NCBI GenBank assembly: GCA_950097015.1 | Contig: CATNEN010000038.1 | Location: forward strand, 27,613,501 to 27,677,500 | Length of the DNA: 64,000 nucleotides | Origin: Macrostomum hystrix | Taxonomy: Eukaryota > Platyhelminthes > Macrostomidae | Direction of reading: 5' to 3' | Shown here: one piece after another, positions 20,641 through 31,449 of the stretch | Layout of the letters: each line of letters starts with the position of its first letter | Position numbering within the stretch: position 1 is the stretch's first letter | Notes under the pieces: generated by a model | What the model was told of the DNA's origin: nothing | The model's database searches: none | Seen by the model: only the letters and a program-made list of their open reading frames with translations | Program-made: the position numbers and the translations under genes

Positions 20641-21195
20641 CCAGGGGGGGGGAATTCCCCCCCCTGACAATTTTTTTGCTGCACCCGAACGGAACAATGC
20701 AAGCACACAAAACTCAAGAACACGGGCCAACTTTTTGTTGCGCATCTTCTGAAACAAGAAACAAGTCGCCAGCTCTTCAGACCGTCGAGATATTCAATTT
20801 TTCTGGCCGAAGGTCCGATTTTTCCCATAAGAGCTAGTGTATTTCATACACCACTATACACGAATTTGCACTGCGCCTCAGTGCGGCCTTTCCAGACCTT
20901 CAAACTTTATCAGCATGTCACCCGAATGTGCTTGCATCATCTCCGACTTCGGCGGTCACCGACCTTTATCTAGATCTATCTCTCTTATCTATCTAGACCT
21001 TCAAGAGCTACGACAGGTGGAACTAGGCCACTATGGACACCCTGAAGCGAAATTCTCCAATTTCACTGTTCAAGCCTAACTATTAGGCGCAGCTCAACCA
21101 CAGTACACCCTCGACTAGTCTGTCAACCAATCAGTCACCCCAAAGCATTCAGGTGCTGGCAAAAACATTTTCAGGCGGGGAAATTCCCCCCTTGG
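20641..21195. mobile_element. MITE-like element, family A, copy 2
   Basis: A 555-bp copy of the repeat at 2140-2640. Ends are inverted: it begins CCAGGGGGGGGGAATTCCCC and ends AAATTCCCCCCTTGG, with TA on both sides. The interior aligns along its length, and it adds a small TCTATCTCTCTTATC expansion. No coding capacity. Confidence 0.65.
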
Positions 21196-21484
21196 TATAA
21201 AAACGGGCGGCAAAATGGCTTGGTAGTCCTACTGTTAAGCAAAAGTAGCTTTTTTATCCACTATATCCACCAAAAATAATCTCTTATTTTCTTTTCCGAG
21301 CTCATTCTGCAGTTATCACTCTAGGCATTCCTGACTTAACCAGTGCCATGTAAAAGTGGTAAGTTCTCCAATACAATCCAGTACAAGTTTAAAGCCAATG
21401 CTCCTTGTTCTATGAGTAATACAAGGGTGATTTTTAAAGGACTGTTACATTAAGTCCATAAAAAATAATTAATTAAACCTGCGT

Positions 21485-21665
21485 ACGGCTGTTCAGTCCA
21501 TGGACTGGAAGGCACTACACCCTACATTACCCGAGCTAATGCTGGTACCTATTTAACAGCAGTTTGCAGAATTGAAGCAATGCCGCGTTAAGTGCCTCGT
21601 AAAACAAGTTGTTGAAAAAAGGAGTCGGGAATCAAGCTCTAACCACTAGGTTACAACCCCAAGAC
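21485..21665 (-). mobile_element. SINE family 2 copy with shared 3' tail
   Basis: On the minus strand an A-box-like TAACCTAGTGGTTAGAGC is followed by GATTCCCGACTCC, a core with GGCACTTAACG, and a tail holding AGTCCATGGACTG and ending GTACGC. The same tail occurs near 7930-7970 and 49120-49145. Confidence 0.65.
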
Positions 21666-22080
21666 CATCAAGACGATAAAACGAGGCATAATATATCATA
21701 TTCGTTGCGTCGTCGACTGGCAGGGATTAAACATGTCCATTTATGATCCTATGGTACATGCAAGTGCTTGTGAGGCAATATTTTAAACGCGACAGCACAA
21801 AATTTATTGGAATTTCAGGACGTTTTTCATAAGATCCTGGACTACAAAGTGACCGAATGACCCGTTGAAATTTGTAAAAAAACTACTTTTAGCGGAGTGA
21901 AAATTGCAAGCTTTTTAAGCATTGTTCGAGACAACTACATAACAAAGTTGAAAATAAAGATGGGAAAAAATAAATAAACTGGAGTGTAACATATGCTATT
22001 AACAATTCGTGATAAATGAATAATTTTGTTAATCGATAAATAAAGCCTCAAAAGTTCAGGAAAAAATTGTAGCAAGTTGT
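21666..22080. other. intergenic, nothing recognised
   Basis: AT-rich DNA between the SINE and the K2 gene. No exon or repeat seen. Confidence 0.4.
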
Positions 22081-22108
22081 AACACTCGACTTTATCAGTG
22101 CCTTCCTT

Positions 22109-22948
22109 TCAACCCTTCAGCGGACATTCGCCTGGCACAATGGACTTCGGCTTCGGGCATAGGCACATCGTGAGGCAGCGGTTCTGGTAGGTCTTCCGGC
22201 CGTCGACGCATACAGGGTCGTACACATCGGCGCACATTGGGCAAGCCCTGGGACAGCAGGGTCCGCGTGAGGTACAAATTACCCCAGCGCAACGGGCGAA
22301 GCACGGATTGTCGTAGGTCACACCGTCGCTGCCGCACACTGGATGATAGAACTTTGAGCAGGCGCACGGACACGGGCCGTCGACAATGTGCTTAGCGCCG
22401 GCGCAGCTGGCTAAGCACTTGTTGCCATAATCCTTTCCGTCGCCGCACACTGGCTTGTAGATCGCCGGGCATATGCAAGCTGGATTTAGCGTAGGGCAGA
22501 GACCGCCGACAATGTGCTTCGCTCCAGCGCAGAGAGCCATGCACTCGTTGCCATAATCCTTTCCATCGCCGCATACTGGCTTGTAGATCGCCGGGCATAT
22601 GCAAGCAGGATTTAGCGTAGGGCAGAGACCGTCGATAATGTGCTTCGCTCCAGCGCAGAGAGCCATGCACTCGTTGCCATAATCCTTTCCGTCGCCGCAC
22701 ACTGGCTTGTAGATCTTGGTGCAGTAGCAGGGAGTCGGTGTCGGACAGGGGACAACTTTGACGCCGGCGCAATTAGCCCGACACTCGTCGTAGTACTTTT
22801 TCCCATCGGCGCCACATGCGGGATCAGGCTCCCGAATGTACACAGGACAACTAGCTTCGCAGTCACCTGGCTTTGCCAGTGCACTCTGACACACTAGCGT
22901 CAAACCAATGAGTAGTATCATGATGTGTTTCATTATTCTCTGAATCAA
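22109..22948 (-). CDS. secreted six-domain Kazal-type protease inhibitor (K2)
   Basis: 279 codons, no intron, TATAAAG at 23044-23038 upstream. The signal peptide ([16 protein letters not shown]) is followed by six Kazal domains. Domains 2, 3 and 4 are nearly identical ([16 protein letters not shown] repeated), showing a recent internal duplication of about 120 bp. Residues at the expected P1 position (second after Cys2) include K (CTKIYKPVC), A (CPAIYKPVC, twice) and K (CSKFYHPVC). The last domain ends [14 protein letters not shown], as in its neighbours. Expected role: extracellular inhibition of serine proteases. MKHIM at 22933 is an alternative start. Confidence 0.93.
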   Translation of the reverse strand: MIQRIMKHIMILLIGLTLVCQSALAKPGDCEASCPVYIREPDPACGADGKKYYDECRANCAGVKVVPCPTPTPCYCTKIYKPVCGDGKDYGNECMALCAGAKHIIDGLCPTLNPACICPAIYKPVCGDGKDYGNECMALCAGAKHIVGGLCPTLNPACICPAIYKPVCGDGKDYGNKCLASCAGAKHIVDGPCPCACSKFYHPVCGSDGVTYDNPCFARCAGVICTSRGPCCPRACPMCADVYDPVCVDGRKTYQNRCLTMCLCPKPKSIVPGECPLKG

Positions 22949-23037
22949 CTGTCTTAGTAAAAAAAGACGAGGTCACTACGCTTGTATTATTGGCTTTTGT
23001 TCTTAGAATAGAAGCATGGAAGGCGAACTCCATGGGG

Positions 23038-23044
23038 CTTTATA
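23038..23044 (-). promoter_or_regulatory. TATA box of K2
   Basis: TATAAAG on the minus strand 96 bp before ATG 22948. The spacing is similar to that in K3-K6. Confidence 0.6.
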
Positions 23045-23049
23045 TGCAT

Positions 23050-23890
23050 TTTAAGCAAGCTAGAAAGAAAACACAATATTTACTGTTTTGACACGGCGAA
23101 TGTTTTTTCGCCGCAGATGCAGTAAAAAAGGTCCCCTCGTTCTGCTAATAAACACTAATTAGCAAGTGGATATGCACCATTCGAAAAACGCATCAAGAAA
23201 ATATAATTAACCCAGTCGACCTGCTTTTTTATTACGCGTAAAGCATATTATAGTCGCATATCCAACTGCGCCGTTCGCGGCTGAAATTTCCATTGCTTAG
23301 CACATAATTTGATACAGATGACGAGTCTGGCGACGAAGTCAATTCTCGTGTGAATGATTTGGAGAAGAAAGTGAAGAGCAGGAACATTCGAGTGCAGAAA
23401 CTGAGGTCCTCCACGCTAACGAGGTACAGAAATTGTGAGAGTGGGCGATGTTCCTTTCGACAGGTAATAACTCTGAATAGAACAAATAAAACGTTCTTTA
23501 CCTTTTACCATTTAGTTCTAAACGAAAATAAATAACGCAGTTTTCGCAAAAGAAGCTCTTCATTTCCTAATGACACATCATTTGGGGACCCACAGGTCTT
23601 TATGTACTCGTACATCTGACTGTGCCTTGGGGTTTGCCCCGAGCTTGCGTCCCAAATGAATTTGGCCTGCTTCGGACAATTGTCTGAGCTGAGGGACATT
23701 GGAGTGAGAGGCAGATGCATTGTTTCCAACTCTCCGCCCTCCAGCACACGTTCTTAGTTTTGTAGAAAAAAATCGAAGTTTTAAATAAAAATTGATTTGA
23801 AAGAAATAGTAAGTAAAACTCAGCACCAATCACCGAAGCAACGTTTACTGTATCGAAAACAAAGCTAATTTCCTTTCACAAGACAGTATA
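23050..23890. other. intergenic between K2 and K3, nothing recognised
   Basis: No supported exon. The short open frames here show no domain or signal peptide. Confidence 0.4.
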
Positions 23891-23929
23891 ATCTCTTGTT
23901 TGCTGATGTCAGAAAATCGTGACCGAGTC

Positions 23930-24763
23930 CTAGCAGTCATTTTTGCACTCTCCTGGTATTATAGACTTGGGCTTCGGACACAGGCAGGCGATCAAGCAGC
24001 TGTTATTGTAAGTAACGCCGTCAGCGCACACAGGGTCGCGGTAGGTATCCGAGCAGCGTATGGCACAAGGAGGACAACATTCGCCAGGGGTAAAAGACTT
24101 CACTCCTGAGCACTTTGCCAAGCACGCATTGCCGTACGTAACGCTGTCATCGCCGCACACTGGTTTCTTGTTCTTCGGGCAGGCACACTCGCAGGGACCC
24201 TCCCGAATATGCTTGGCTCCAGCGCATTTTGCTAGGCACGCATTGCCATACCTTTTGCCATCGCCGCACACCGGCTGGTAATGTAGAGGGCAGAGACACA
24301 CTGGCTTAGTCTGACATGGTCCTTCAATACACTTTTGAGCGTTTGCGCATTGAGCAGTGCATCCGTTACTGTACTCGATTCCTTCACAACAGACGGGCTT
24401 GAAAATGGCAGGGCAGATGCAGGCTGGGTTTTGCGTGGGGCAAGGCTCGTCAACAATGTTCTGGGCACCGGCGCATTCAGCAAGACATCTATTTCCGAAC
24501 TCTTTGCCATCGCTGCAAACTGGCTTGAGAATCCTGGTGCAGGGGCAGATTTTTGGTGTCGCTGTTGTCGGACAGGGGACAACCCGGACCCCGGCGCATG
24601 CGGCGTGGCAATTGTCGTAGTATTGATTTCCGTCAACACCGCATGCGGGATCAGGTTCCCTTATGTACGTCGGACATTTCGATATGCAGTGAGAGCCAAC
24701 AATGTGGGCTGATTGCACACGGAACAGCGCAAACAAACCCAGGACTAATGTAAGTTGATGCAT
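23930..24763 (-). CDS. secreted six-domain Kazal-type protease inhibitor (K3)
   Basis: 277 codons from ATG 24763, where a clean signal peptide begins (MHQLTLVLGLFALFRVQSA). The frame is open to an earlier ATG at 24829, but that lies only some 10 bp from the TATATATA box, so it should be upstream of or at the transcription start. Six Kazal domains follow, with probable P1 residues including R (CTRILKPVC), A (CPAIFKPVC), L (CPLHYQPVC) and K (CPKNKKPVC). Domain 3 has an extra Cys (PVCCEGIEY). The final domain has the cluster-specific [14 protein letters not shown]. Confidence 0.92.
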   Translation of the reverse strand: MHQLTLVLGLFALFRVQSAHIVGSHCISKCPTYIREPDPACGVDGNQYYDNCHAACAGVRVVPCPTTATPKICPCTRILKPVCSDGKEFGNRCLAECAGAQNIVDEPCPTQNPACICPAIFKPVCCEGIEYSNGCTAQCANAQKCIEGPCQTKPVCLCPLHYQPVCGDGKRYGNACLAKCAGAKHIREGPCECACPKNKKPVCGDDSVTYGNACLAKCSGVKSFTPGECCPPCAIRCSDTYRDPVCADGVTYNNSCLIACLCPKPKSIIPGECKNDC

Positions 24764-24836
24764 TTCCTTTTCTTTTCGCTGAATCAAAGCGTCGTTCGTG
24801 CGCAGCACAATTCTGTTAAAAGTTTTCATGGACTCA

Positions 24837-24846
24837 ATATATATAT
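24837..24846 (-). promoter_or_regulatory. TATA box of K3
   Basis: TATATATA run about 75-80 bp before ATG 24763. It decides the start codon in favour of 24763 over 24829. Confidence 0.6.
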
Positions 24847-24849
24847 GTT

Positions 24850-25430
24850 AACGACAGGTGTTAAAGATCGTTACTATTTTTTTCGCTTCAATTTTCGGAC
24901 TTGAATCGCAAAAGATTTTGCTTTTGAGGAAGACTTTTGAGTTTCGGATTAAGTTTTGCATCGATATCGATTTAAATTTCGAACAAGTCACGAATATGAG
25001 TCGACTTCCGTATTCTGAACAGCACCTGCTCACTGCAAATTCTTCTGTTAAGTCCGATCAATTCCAATCGATTCCCTAGTATTTGAGTTCAACCAGCTGT
25101 GAAATTAGTACCATACTCGTATTTTAGCTGAGAAAATTCGAAATTTTGACTTCAATTTGAAATACAAATTTTGGGTAAAGTGCGCAAAATGTTGTGAAAT
25201 ATAAGGTTGAGTCATTCGTTTATTTTGTTTTTTTTTCGTTCGTTGCTGAAATTTTAAATTAGTAATGTGAAAAGTGAAACACTGAAAGTTAAGCTAATTT
25301 GATTACCAAACCATTATATAAAATTCATGCATTTATGAAACACATTTTTGAAACAATATTAAGAATCCGGATATTCGGCAGCAAATATTACTAATAAAGT
25401 AGTGGATTAGTCTTAAAATTTTGAGCACAT
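24850..25430. other. intergenic between K3 and K4, nothing recognised
   Basis: AT-rich sequence without supported features. Confidence 0.4.
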
Positions 25431-25440
25431 TTTCTCAGCT

Positions 25441-25899
25441 TTAGCGTCGGCCCTTCCTGCATACTCCTGGTACAATTGACTTTGGCTTCGGGCACAGGCA
25501 GAAGGTCATGCACCTATTCGGGTAGGTTACTCCGTCAGCGCACACCGGATCGTAGATGTTCGCACATTTGACAGCGCAAGGCTGGCAGCAGGGACCGCGG
25601 GTTGCCCGGCTGACGCCGGCGCAATGAGCCAGGCACCGGTTGTCATAGGTTACGTGGTCAGGGCCGCAGACCGGCTTGTAGATCTCTGGGCAGCTGCACT
25701 TGCAAGGACCGTCGACGATCTTGTCGGCGTGGGCGCACTTGGCCCGACACCTGTCCATGTACTCCTTGCCGTCGCCGCACACAGGAGGCGGCGCGCGGAC
25801 GTACACCGGGCAGAGCGACTCGCAGCTGCTAGCAGCAAGCGTAGAAGAGCTGCAAACCGCAAGCAGCACCAGAAGTAACAGATTTTGAAGCGCTGCCAT
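25441..25899 (-). CDS. secreted three-domain Kazal-type protease inhibitor (K4)
   Basis: 152 codons, single exon. Signal peptide LLLLVLLAVCSSSTLA, then three Kazal domains: first [18 protein letters not shown], second CPEIYKPVCGPDHVTYDNRC (Glu at P1), third [19 protein letters not shown] ending [14 protein letters not shown]. It is the smallest member: first, penultimate and last domain types are retained and the middle repeats are missing. TATAAAG lies 88 bp upstream. Confidence 0.93.
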   Translation of the reverse strand: MAALQNLLLLVLLAVCSSSTLAASSCESLCPVYVRAPPPVCGDGKEYMDRCRAKCAHADKIVDGPCKCSCPEIYKPVCGPDHVTYDNRCLAHCAGVSRATRGPCCQPCAVKCANIYDPVCADGVTYPNRCMTFCLCPKPKSIVPGVCRKGRR

Positions 25900-25980
25900 T
25901 CAAACTGCTTAGCGAAGAAATTTCAAGACAAAAAAATAAGCTTGAGTTTCACTTAGAAATTCTTCAATAGCAAAGGTGTG

Positions 25981-25987
25981 CTTTATA
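25981..25987 (-). promoter_or_regulatory. TATA box of K4
   Basis: TATAAAG on the minus strand, 88 bp before ATG 25899. Confidence 0.6.
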
Positions 25988-25989
25988 AT

Positions 25990-26600
25990 AGCCGCACTAC
26001 AACATGCACGCTGTCAGACGTGCGAAACAATTACGTTCTTAGTGACGTTATTAGAGTGTTCGTCAGTTTTTTTTAACAAAAGCCTGCACGTTGTTTTTAA
26101 GCCAGTGAAAATGTCTAAATGTGAAGATGCGAAGGCTGCGACCCAATCATTGCTCAAAAGAGTACCGAGATTTCCGGTTTCGACCTCATTTTAGACCATA
26201 ATCATTGAGTAATGCGGTCTCAAGGTTTATTCCAATGGGTATACAGGCATTTAAAAACGAATACAGTCGAGTAGCGTGTTTTGTTCACTCATAGATTTTC
26301 TATTTTCATAATGCGTCACTAGAGCGTTTTTAAAGGGTCTGTTGAAAGTGAAGTGAGCGTCATTGCTATCGTATGCTATCGCCAATTATATAAAGTCGCT
26401 ATTTGAGTCAGCTATGTAAGGGTTAAATTTACTTATAACTAATGAAAAATATTCCAAGTGTATACGAACCAGCTTTTGAAGCAAAAACTAACTTAAAATG
26501 AGCAATGCTCGTAAAGCTGAGAACGCTGGATATGAGATTAAGAAGCGAATCGCCTTAAAGAGTTTGGTTGCTAATATCGCAGATCGGAAACCCAGAATAC
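25990..26600. other. intergenic between K4 and K5, nothing recognised
   Basis: No supported exon or repeat. Confidence 0.4.
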
Positions 26601-26607
26601 TTCAGCG

Positions 26608-27195
26608 CTAATCTTTCTTACACTCTCCTGGTACAACTTTATTGGGTGGCGGACACAGGCACAGGGTCAGGCAGCGGTTCCTGTAGGTCACTCCGTCAGC
26701 GCACACCGGATCGTACGTGTTAAGGCATAGAAAAGTGCACGGTCGACAGCAGGGACCCCGCGTTGAATGATTGATGCCGGCGCAGCGGGCGAGGCATTTG
26801 TTAGAGTAGGTGACGCCATTGCTACCACACACCGGTCTGTAGATCTTCCGGCATTTGCACGGACAGGCTCCATCTCTGATCTTCTTTGCCCTCGCGCATT
26901 CAGCAAAGCATTTGTTGGAGTAGGTCTTGCCGTCTCCGCACACTGGCAGGTAGTACTCAGGACAGATGCACGGCGGCTTCTGAGGCGGACAGGGACCAGG
27001 TGTGATGACTTCGGCTTTGGCGCACTTGGCCCGACACTCGTCCATGTACTCTTTTCCGTCACCGCACACGGGTGGTGGCGCGCGGATGTACACTGGGCAG
27101 CCGGACTCGCAGCTGCCAACAGCCGTAACCGCGGCGATCAGACAGGCCGACGCGAGTAGCAGCAAATAGCCTTGAAGCGCAGCCATGTGATACAA
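26608..27195 (-). CDS. secreted four-domain Kazal-type protease inhibitor (K5)
   Basis: 195 codons; ATG 27186 (MAALQGYLLLLASACLIAAV) is an equally good start and matches K4 (MAALQNLLLLVLLAV). Four Kazal domains: [37 protein letters not shown] (Glu P1), CRKIYRPVCGSNGVTYSNKC (Lys P1) and [19 protein letters not shown] ending CLCPPPNKVVPGEC. Closest to K6 in layout and sequence, so a recent tandem duplicate. Confidence 0.94.
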   Translation of the reverse strand: MYHMAALQGYLLLLASACLIAAVTAVGSCESGCPVYIRAPPPVCGDGKEYMDECRAKCAKAEVITPGPCPPQKPPCICPEYYLPVCGDGKTYSNKCFAECARAKKIRDGACPCKCRKIYRPVCGSNGVTYSNKCLARCAGINHSTRGPCCRPCTFLCLNTYDPVCADGVTYRNRCLTLCLCPPPNKVVPGECKKD

Positions 27196-27278
27196 TAAGT
27201 AGATAAGCTTATTGATTAGTTTTAGATACTAGATTGAGTCCATAGTTTTGATTTCCCATTTTACTATTTAAATTCCAG

Positions 27279-27286
27279 TATTTATA
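27279..27286 (-). promoter_or_regulatory. TATA box of K5
   Basis: TATAAATA on the minus strand, 91-100 bp before the two candidate ATGs. Confidence 0.6.
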
Positions 27287-27289
27287 GAC

Positions 27290-28030
27290 TTTTCCCCATT
27301 CTTAGTCGATCTTTGAGACATGACGAGGTCAATTAATATCAAAAAACTTTTCATTGAGAGTGGCGTAAACATGTTTTCAAATTGTCGCTAAGCTGTTTGG
27401 AAGTATGCTTTGCCGGCTCCATTGTGTGACGTAGCTTGAAATTTATAGCGTCTTACAGAAATTTCCTTTGAGTGTTACGCGCGGGCTTTGTTTTGCTTCT
27501 AAATTTAGTGATGAAAGGAATTTTGTTTATAAGGTTAGTCGCATTGACATGTGCGTCAATGTCAATTTATGCATGGCATTAGAATCAGTTCTCATTTAAA
27601 TTATAATATTTAATACAAATCGGTTAACTACGAGTTATTTAATAATAATATAATTTAAACGCGCATGCCTTCTATATGTGCTGATTTTTTCGATAAGTTA
27701 AATTTAAGATATTTCTACTATGTGTTTTGTTAGTGCTTCAGTAGTTTTCCTGTCTTCCTGTGTCATTATGAAGTTAGATTTTTCTTTTGTTGTTAGGGAC
27801 GTGAAATTATGAGTTGTCGCTGAATTATATTTTTAAAATTCGATCGTGCGTACAATACATATTCCAATTCTGCACTTAAATAAGAAGTGGACCTCGTTTA
27901 TGAAGCTAACTAATGAAGTTTCAGTATCGATTCCATAGTCCTTGCTTGGATTGATGGTTTGAGGATCTGTTGAGAACAGTCGATAAAAGAATAATTATTG
28001 ATTTCATAACGCAGTCGTCAATAATAATAT
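27290..28030. other. intergenic, nothing recognised
   Basis: AT-rich DNA between K5 and a SINE copy. Confidence 0.4.
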
Positions 28031-28034
28031 TTGC

Positions 28035-28315
28035 ATGAGGCCTGTAGGCACTGGCACAAATCTGCCCATTCCACTGACTCCTGAGCACACACGACACAGA
28101 TACTGTACGCAGGCACACACACACAGGTGTGTACATCTATTTGTCTTGACTTTCGCATCGTCTGGCAGTGTAGGCTTTCTCTGCGCCTCGGAGGTTGCAC
28201 GACAAGCCCCCAAGCTTCGCTTCGCAACTGCGCCCCAAATGAATGCGGCCTCACAGCGGAATCGAACTCGTGCGAGAGGCGCTCTGCCACTTACCCACCT
28301 GAGACACTGTCGGTA
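28035..28315 (-). mobile_element. tRNA-derived SINE family 1
   Basis: A minus-strand copy keeping head and body: the head is at about 28315-28240 (GAGAGGCGCTCTGCC and CGGAATCGAACTCGTG on the plus strand), then the GACAAGCCCCCAAGC, TCTGGCAGTGTAGGC and GGTGTGTACATCT body blocks. Confidence 0.75.
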
Positions 28316-28319
28316 CTGT

Positions 28320-29090
28320 ATTAGTTAAATATGAATCCATGAATGAATTCATGAATCTCGCATACTAACATAGCTACACAAATATCCTAACCATTGCTGC
28401 TTCCTCGGGTCGACCAACTTAAATGAAAGCACGCTGAAATGTAAAAAATATTCATTTCTTTTGTTATTAATTAATGAAAAAGAGACGCACTAAGTTGAGC
28501 TTTCACTGCTAATACAATTTGCACTAAAAAGTGCCCATCACTTCACCAAAATGTACTTGTACTTCTCTGCCGTTATTTCAAAAGAAACATTTTCGCTTTG
28601 ATCGAGTAAGACTCACTCGACATATATTTTTTGTGCGTTAAGAAACGTTGATTAACACATTAGTTTTTTTCATTTGTATCATCAACGTACTGGAGCAGCT
28701 GGAGAAAATAAATTGATTTGACTATACTCAAGCAAGTTAAAATTGAAGCGAAAGAATTAAATGACTAAAATTTGGCTATACAACCATCTATGTCCGATAT
28801 TCGCACACAAAGTAGCGACAGACAATGCTGAGGCTCGTGAAAAAAATAGCTGTTTTATTTGTATTTTCTTCTTGTAAACATGATTACCAATAGTTTTTTA
28901 TGTATGAGTGAATTAAAAAGACAGAATAAATATATTGGATTTCACGGTACCTCCTGTGAAATTCAAACAACTTGCAATCGTAGCAACGATAGTCAGAATA
29001 ATTTACAGATGAAGATATGTTAAAACATTTTCGAAGCACAACAAGAGTCCCATTTTTGTTTCTTAACAGTAGAAAGACAACGCTATTTTT
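28320..29090. other. intergenic, nothing recognised
   Basis: AT-rich DNA. No supported exon or RNA gene. Confidence 0.4.
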
Positions 29091-29092
29091 CA

Positions 29093-29612
29093 CGGGGTGC
29101 AAATACACACTGCCTACTTCACGAATAACTGATTTTTGTCAAACTCCACCGTATAGGAATCGAAGTTTTCATAGCTTCACTACAAATTAACTTTCAAAGC
29201 CAAGGACAACTACGAGTAACATTTAATTGCTTGGTATACGAGCGTATAGACCTCTATGGCGAATCCATATTGGTTCAAAAATGAAAATATTACCTGTTTA
29301 ATCAATACAAAATAGTCAATGATAGCCAACATGATTACATGATGATTTTTTAGAGCAGAAATATTATGCCTATTTTGGTGGTTTCTGTCACCAAAACTTT
29401 CCCTTAGAAATCCGACTTCAGAGTGAACTAACTCTGGTTAGAATCGTTGAATATCTCGTTTTCATTATCTAAGTTGTAAATTTTTTGTGATTCTGGAAGT
29501 TAGTTCATCAGATAGAATGAAAAATTTTAGCCCTCGTTCTGGATTTTCATGGCGAATAGTTGAATATTTTAAAGAAACAGAAAACAGAAGAAATGTGGTA
29601 TTTGAAATACTC
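29093..29612. mobile_element. MITE-like element, family B, copy 2
   Basis: Left end near GGGGTGCAAATACACACTGCCTACTTCACGAA and right end GGTATTTGAAATACTC; these match the ends of the copies at 1024-2048 and 61983-62390. About 520 bp, non-coding. It lacks the 37-bp array seen in copy 1. Confidence 0.55.
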
Positions 29613-29647
29613 GGTCTTTCTCCTGTTAACTAGTTTAATCCTTGTGC

Positions 29648-30223
29648 TTACGTTTTCTTGCACGCTCCGGGTGTGATTTTCTTTGGTCGCGGACACAGGC
29701 ACGTTGTCAGGCAGCGGTTATTGTAGGTAACACCGTCAGCGCACACCGGATCGTAAACGTCGATGCAAAACACCTTGCACAGTCGACAGCAAGGACCGCG
29801 CTTGAAACGCTTGATGCCGGCGCAGCGGGCCATGCACTTGTTGGGGTATGTGACACCATCAGAACCGCACACTGGCTTGTAGATTTTCGGACATTTGCAC
29901 GGGCAAGCGCCTTTTGTGATTATCTTGGCCTTAGCACAGCGAGCAAAGCAGTCGTTGGAGTAGGTCTTGCCATCTCCGCACACTGGCATGTAGTACAGGG
30001 GGCAGATACACGGTGGCTTCCGAGTCGGACAGGGACCGGGTGTGATCACTTTGGCTTTGGCGCACTTGGCCCGACACTCGTCCATGTACTCTTTGCCATC
30101 GCCGCACACCGGTGGTGGCGCGCGGATGTAAACCGGGCAGCCGGACTCGCAGGAGTGAGCTGCAGACACCGCAACGATCAGGCTGGCTGTAGAAGCCAAA
30201 AGAAGTAGGAGCGACGACTGCAT
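29648..30223 (-). CDS. secreted four-domain Kazal-type protease inhibitor (K6)
   Basis: 191 codons, single exon. Signal peptide [19 protein letters not shown], then four Kazal domains: [37 protein letters not shown] (Leu P1), [20 protein letters not shown] (Lys P1) and [19 protein letters not shown] ending [14 protein letters not shown]. It differs from its sister K5 at P1 of domain 2 (Leu against Glu), which would change protease preference. Confidence 0.94.
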   Translation of the reverse strand: MQSSLLLLLASTASLIVAVSAAHSCESGCPVYIRAPPPVCGDGKEYMDECRAKCAKAKVITPGPCPTRKPPCICPLYYMPVCGDGKTYSNDCFARCAKAKIITKGACPCKCPKIYKPVCGSDGVTYPNKCMARCAGIKRFKRGPCCRLCKVFCIDVYDPVCADGVTYNNRCLTTCLCPRPKKITPGACKKT

Positions 30224-30296
30224 TGTTAGCTTTAGTTTGTCAGCTGAAATACACTACTAGCTCAGAAACTTGTTATGAATTGCCAGAGCAGAGGGC

Positions 30297-30303
30297 ATTT
30301 ATA
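30297..30303 (-). promoter_or_regulatory. TATA box of K6
   Basis: TATAAAT in a GGGTATAAATGCCC context, 80 bp before ATG 30223. The best core promoter in the cluster. Confidence 0.65.
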
Positions 30304-30309
30304 CCCTGT

Positions 30310-31140
30310 GCGATTTTCATACAGGCATGACTAATAAATGAGTCAATAAGACCATTGTTTTGGAAGATTTTCTTGGAAATAAGAATGCCATGTTGTTTCA
30401 TTGTGCGTAGCATATTTTCTATTTTTCCGGTCAACGCCCACACACGCTGACTGTAAGGCACGTTGCTAATACGAGCTAATTTCGTTGCACACTTCACCTC
30501 AGTTAGGCTAGTTTTTTATCTAGCTAAATAGATAAATATCTAAATCTTTATTTCATGTAGTAAATCGTCCTTCATAACTTCTTATTTCCGAGTAGCTCGA
30601 TTTCGCCAAAAAATAGAAAATTAATCTTTGTTTCTGTGACAAAGAAAGATTAAAATATAGCAGTAATTGTGATCCGTGCTCCTTCTTATAACGGTTGATT
30701 TCTTTAATTAATTTTTTCTGATAATTTTTAATTTAAATAAATTGATTTATTTTATTGGTCTTATTTTTACAATTCAATTTGGCTTAACATATACTAAATA
30801 AAAGAATCAGCTCATTAATTTTAAGCGTGCGCATATTAATATTAGTATATTAACTAGCAACCAAGACCCCCTTTAGGGGAAGAAGATCACGCTTTACAGC
30901 CCCTGTAAGAATAATAGTCACAAATTTTACGCAACTCTCAACTCATCGCTAATCATGACGTCTCACTTTCAGCAAATCGAAAAGACCTCTAGGTCATTAA
31001 CGCAAAGCGAATCTTTTTTAAACCATTTTTTTAATTAATCAAGCATGGTTGTAATAAGTGAACTTTGCGAAGACATTCTATTATACTGGCATGAAAATCA
31101 TATACTAATATTTCCTTCTTGTCTCCGCGCCCTATAGCAA
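30310..31140. other. intergenic, nothing recognised
   Basis: AT-rich DNA upstream of K6. No supported feature. Confidence 0.4.
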
Positions 31141-31149
31141 TCGCCATTT

Positions 31150-31440
31150 CTCACTTTACAATCTCCTGGCACAACTTTCTTGGGTGGCGGACACAGGCAC
31201 AGGGTCAGCGGTCAGCGACTGTAGGTCACTCCGTCGGCGCACAGATCGTACGTGTTGACGCACAGAAAAGAGCACAGTCGATACAGCAGGGACCCCGCCT
31301 TGAATCCTTGATGCCGGCGCAGCGGGCGAGGCATTTGCTAGAGAAGTTGACGGCATTGCTGCCACACAGGGGGCGGCGCGCGTTTGTACAGCCGACATGC
31401 CGACTCGCAGCTATCGATGACTGTCATGGGGTTGATGCTA
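31150..31440 (-). pseudogene. degenerate Kazal-type inhibitor remnant (K7)
   Basis: Minus-strand DNA clearly related to K5/K6: the start of domain 1 (SCESAC followed by a KRAPPP-like segment), then a jump into the penultimate domain (KCLARCAGIK with GPCC) and the last domain (PPKKVVPG-like end) in changing frames. A large internal deletion and several frameshifts break it. A dead member of the cluster. Confidence 0.8.
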
Positions 31441-31449
31441 GCTGAAGAC

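Noticed and set aside
24764..24829. K3 start at ATG 24829
   Set aside because: It lies only about 10 bp from the TATA run and gives a hydrophilic N terminus; ATG 24763 gives a proper signal peptide.
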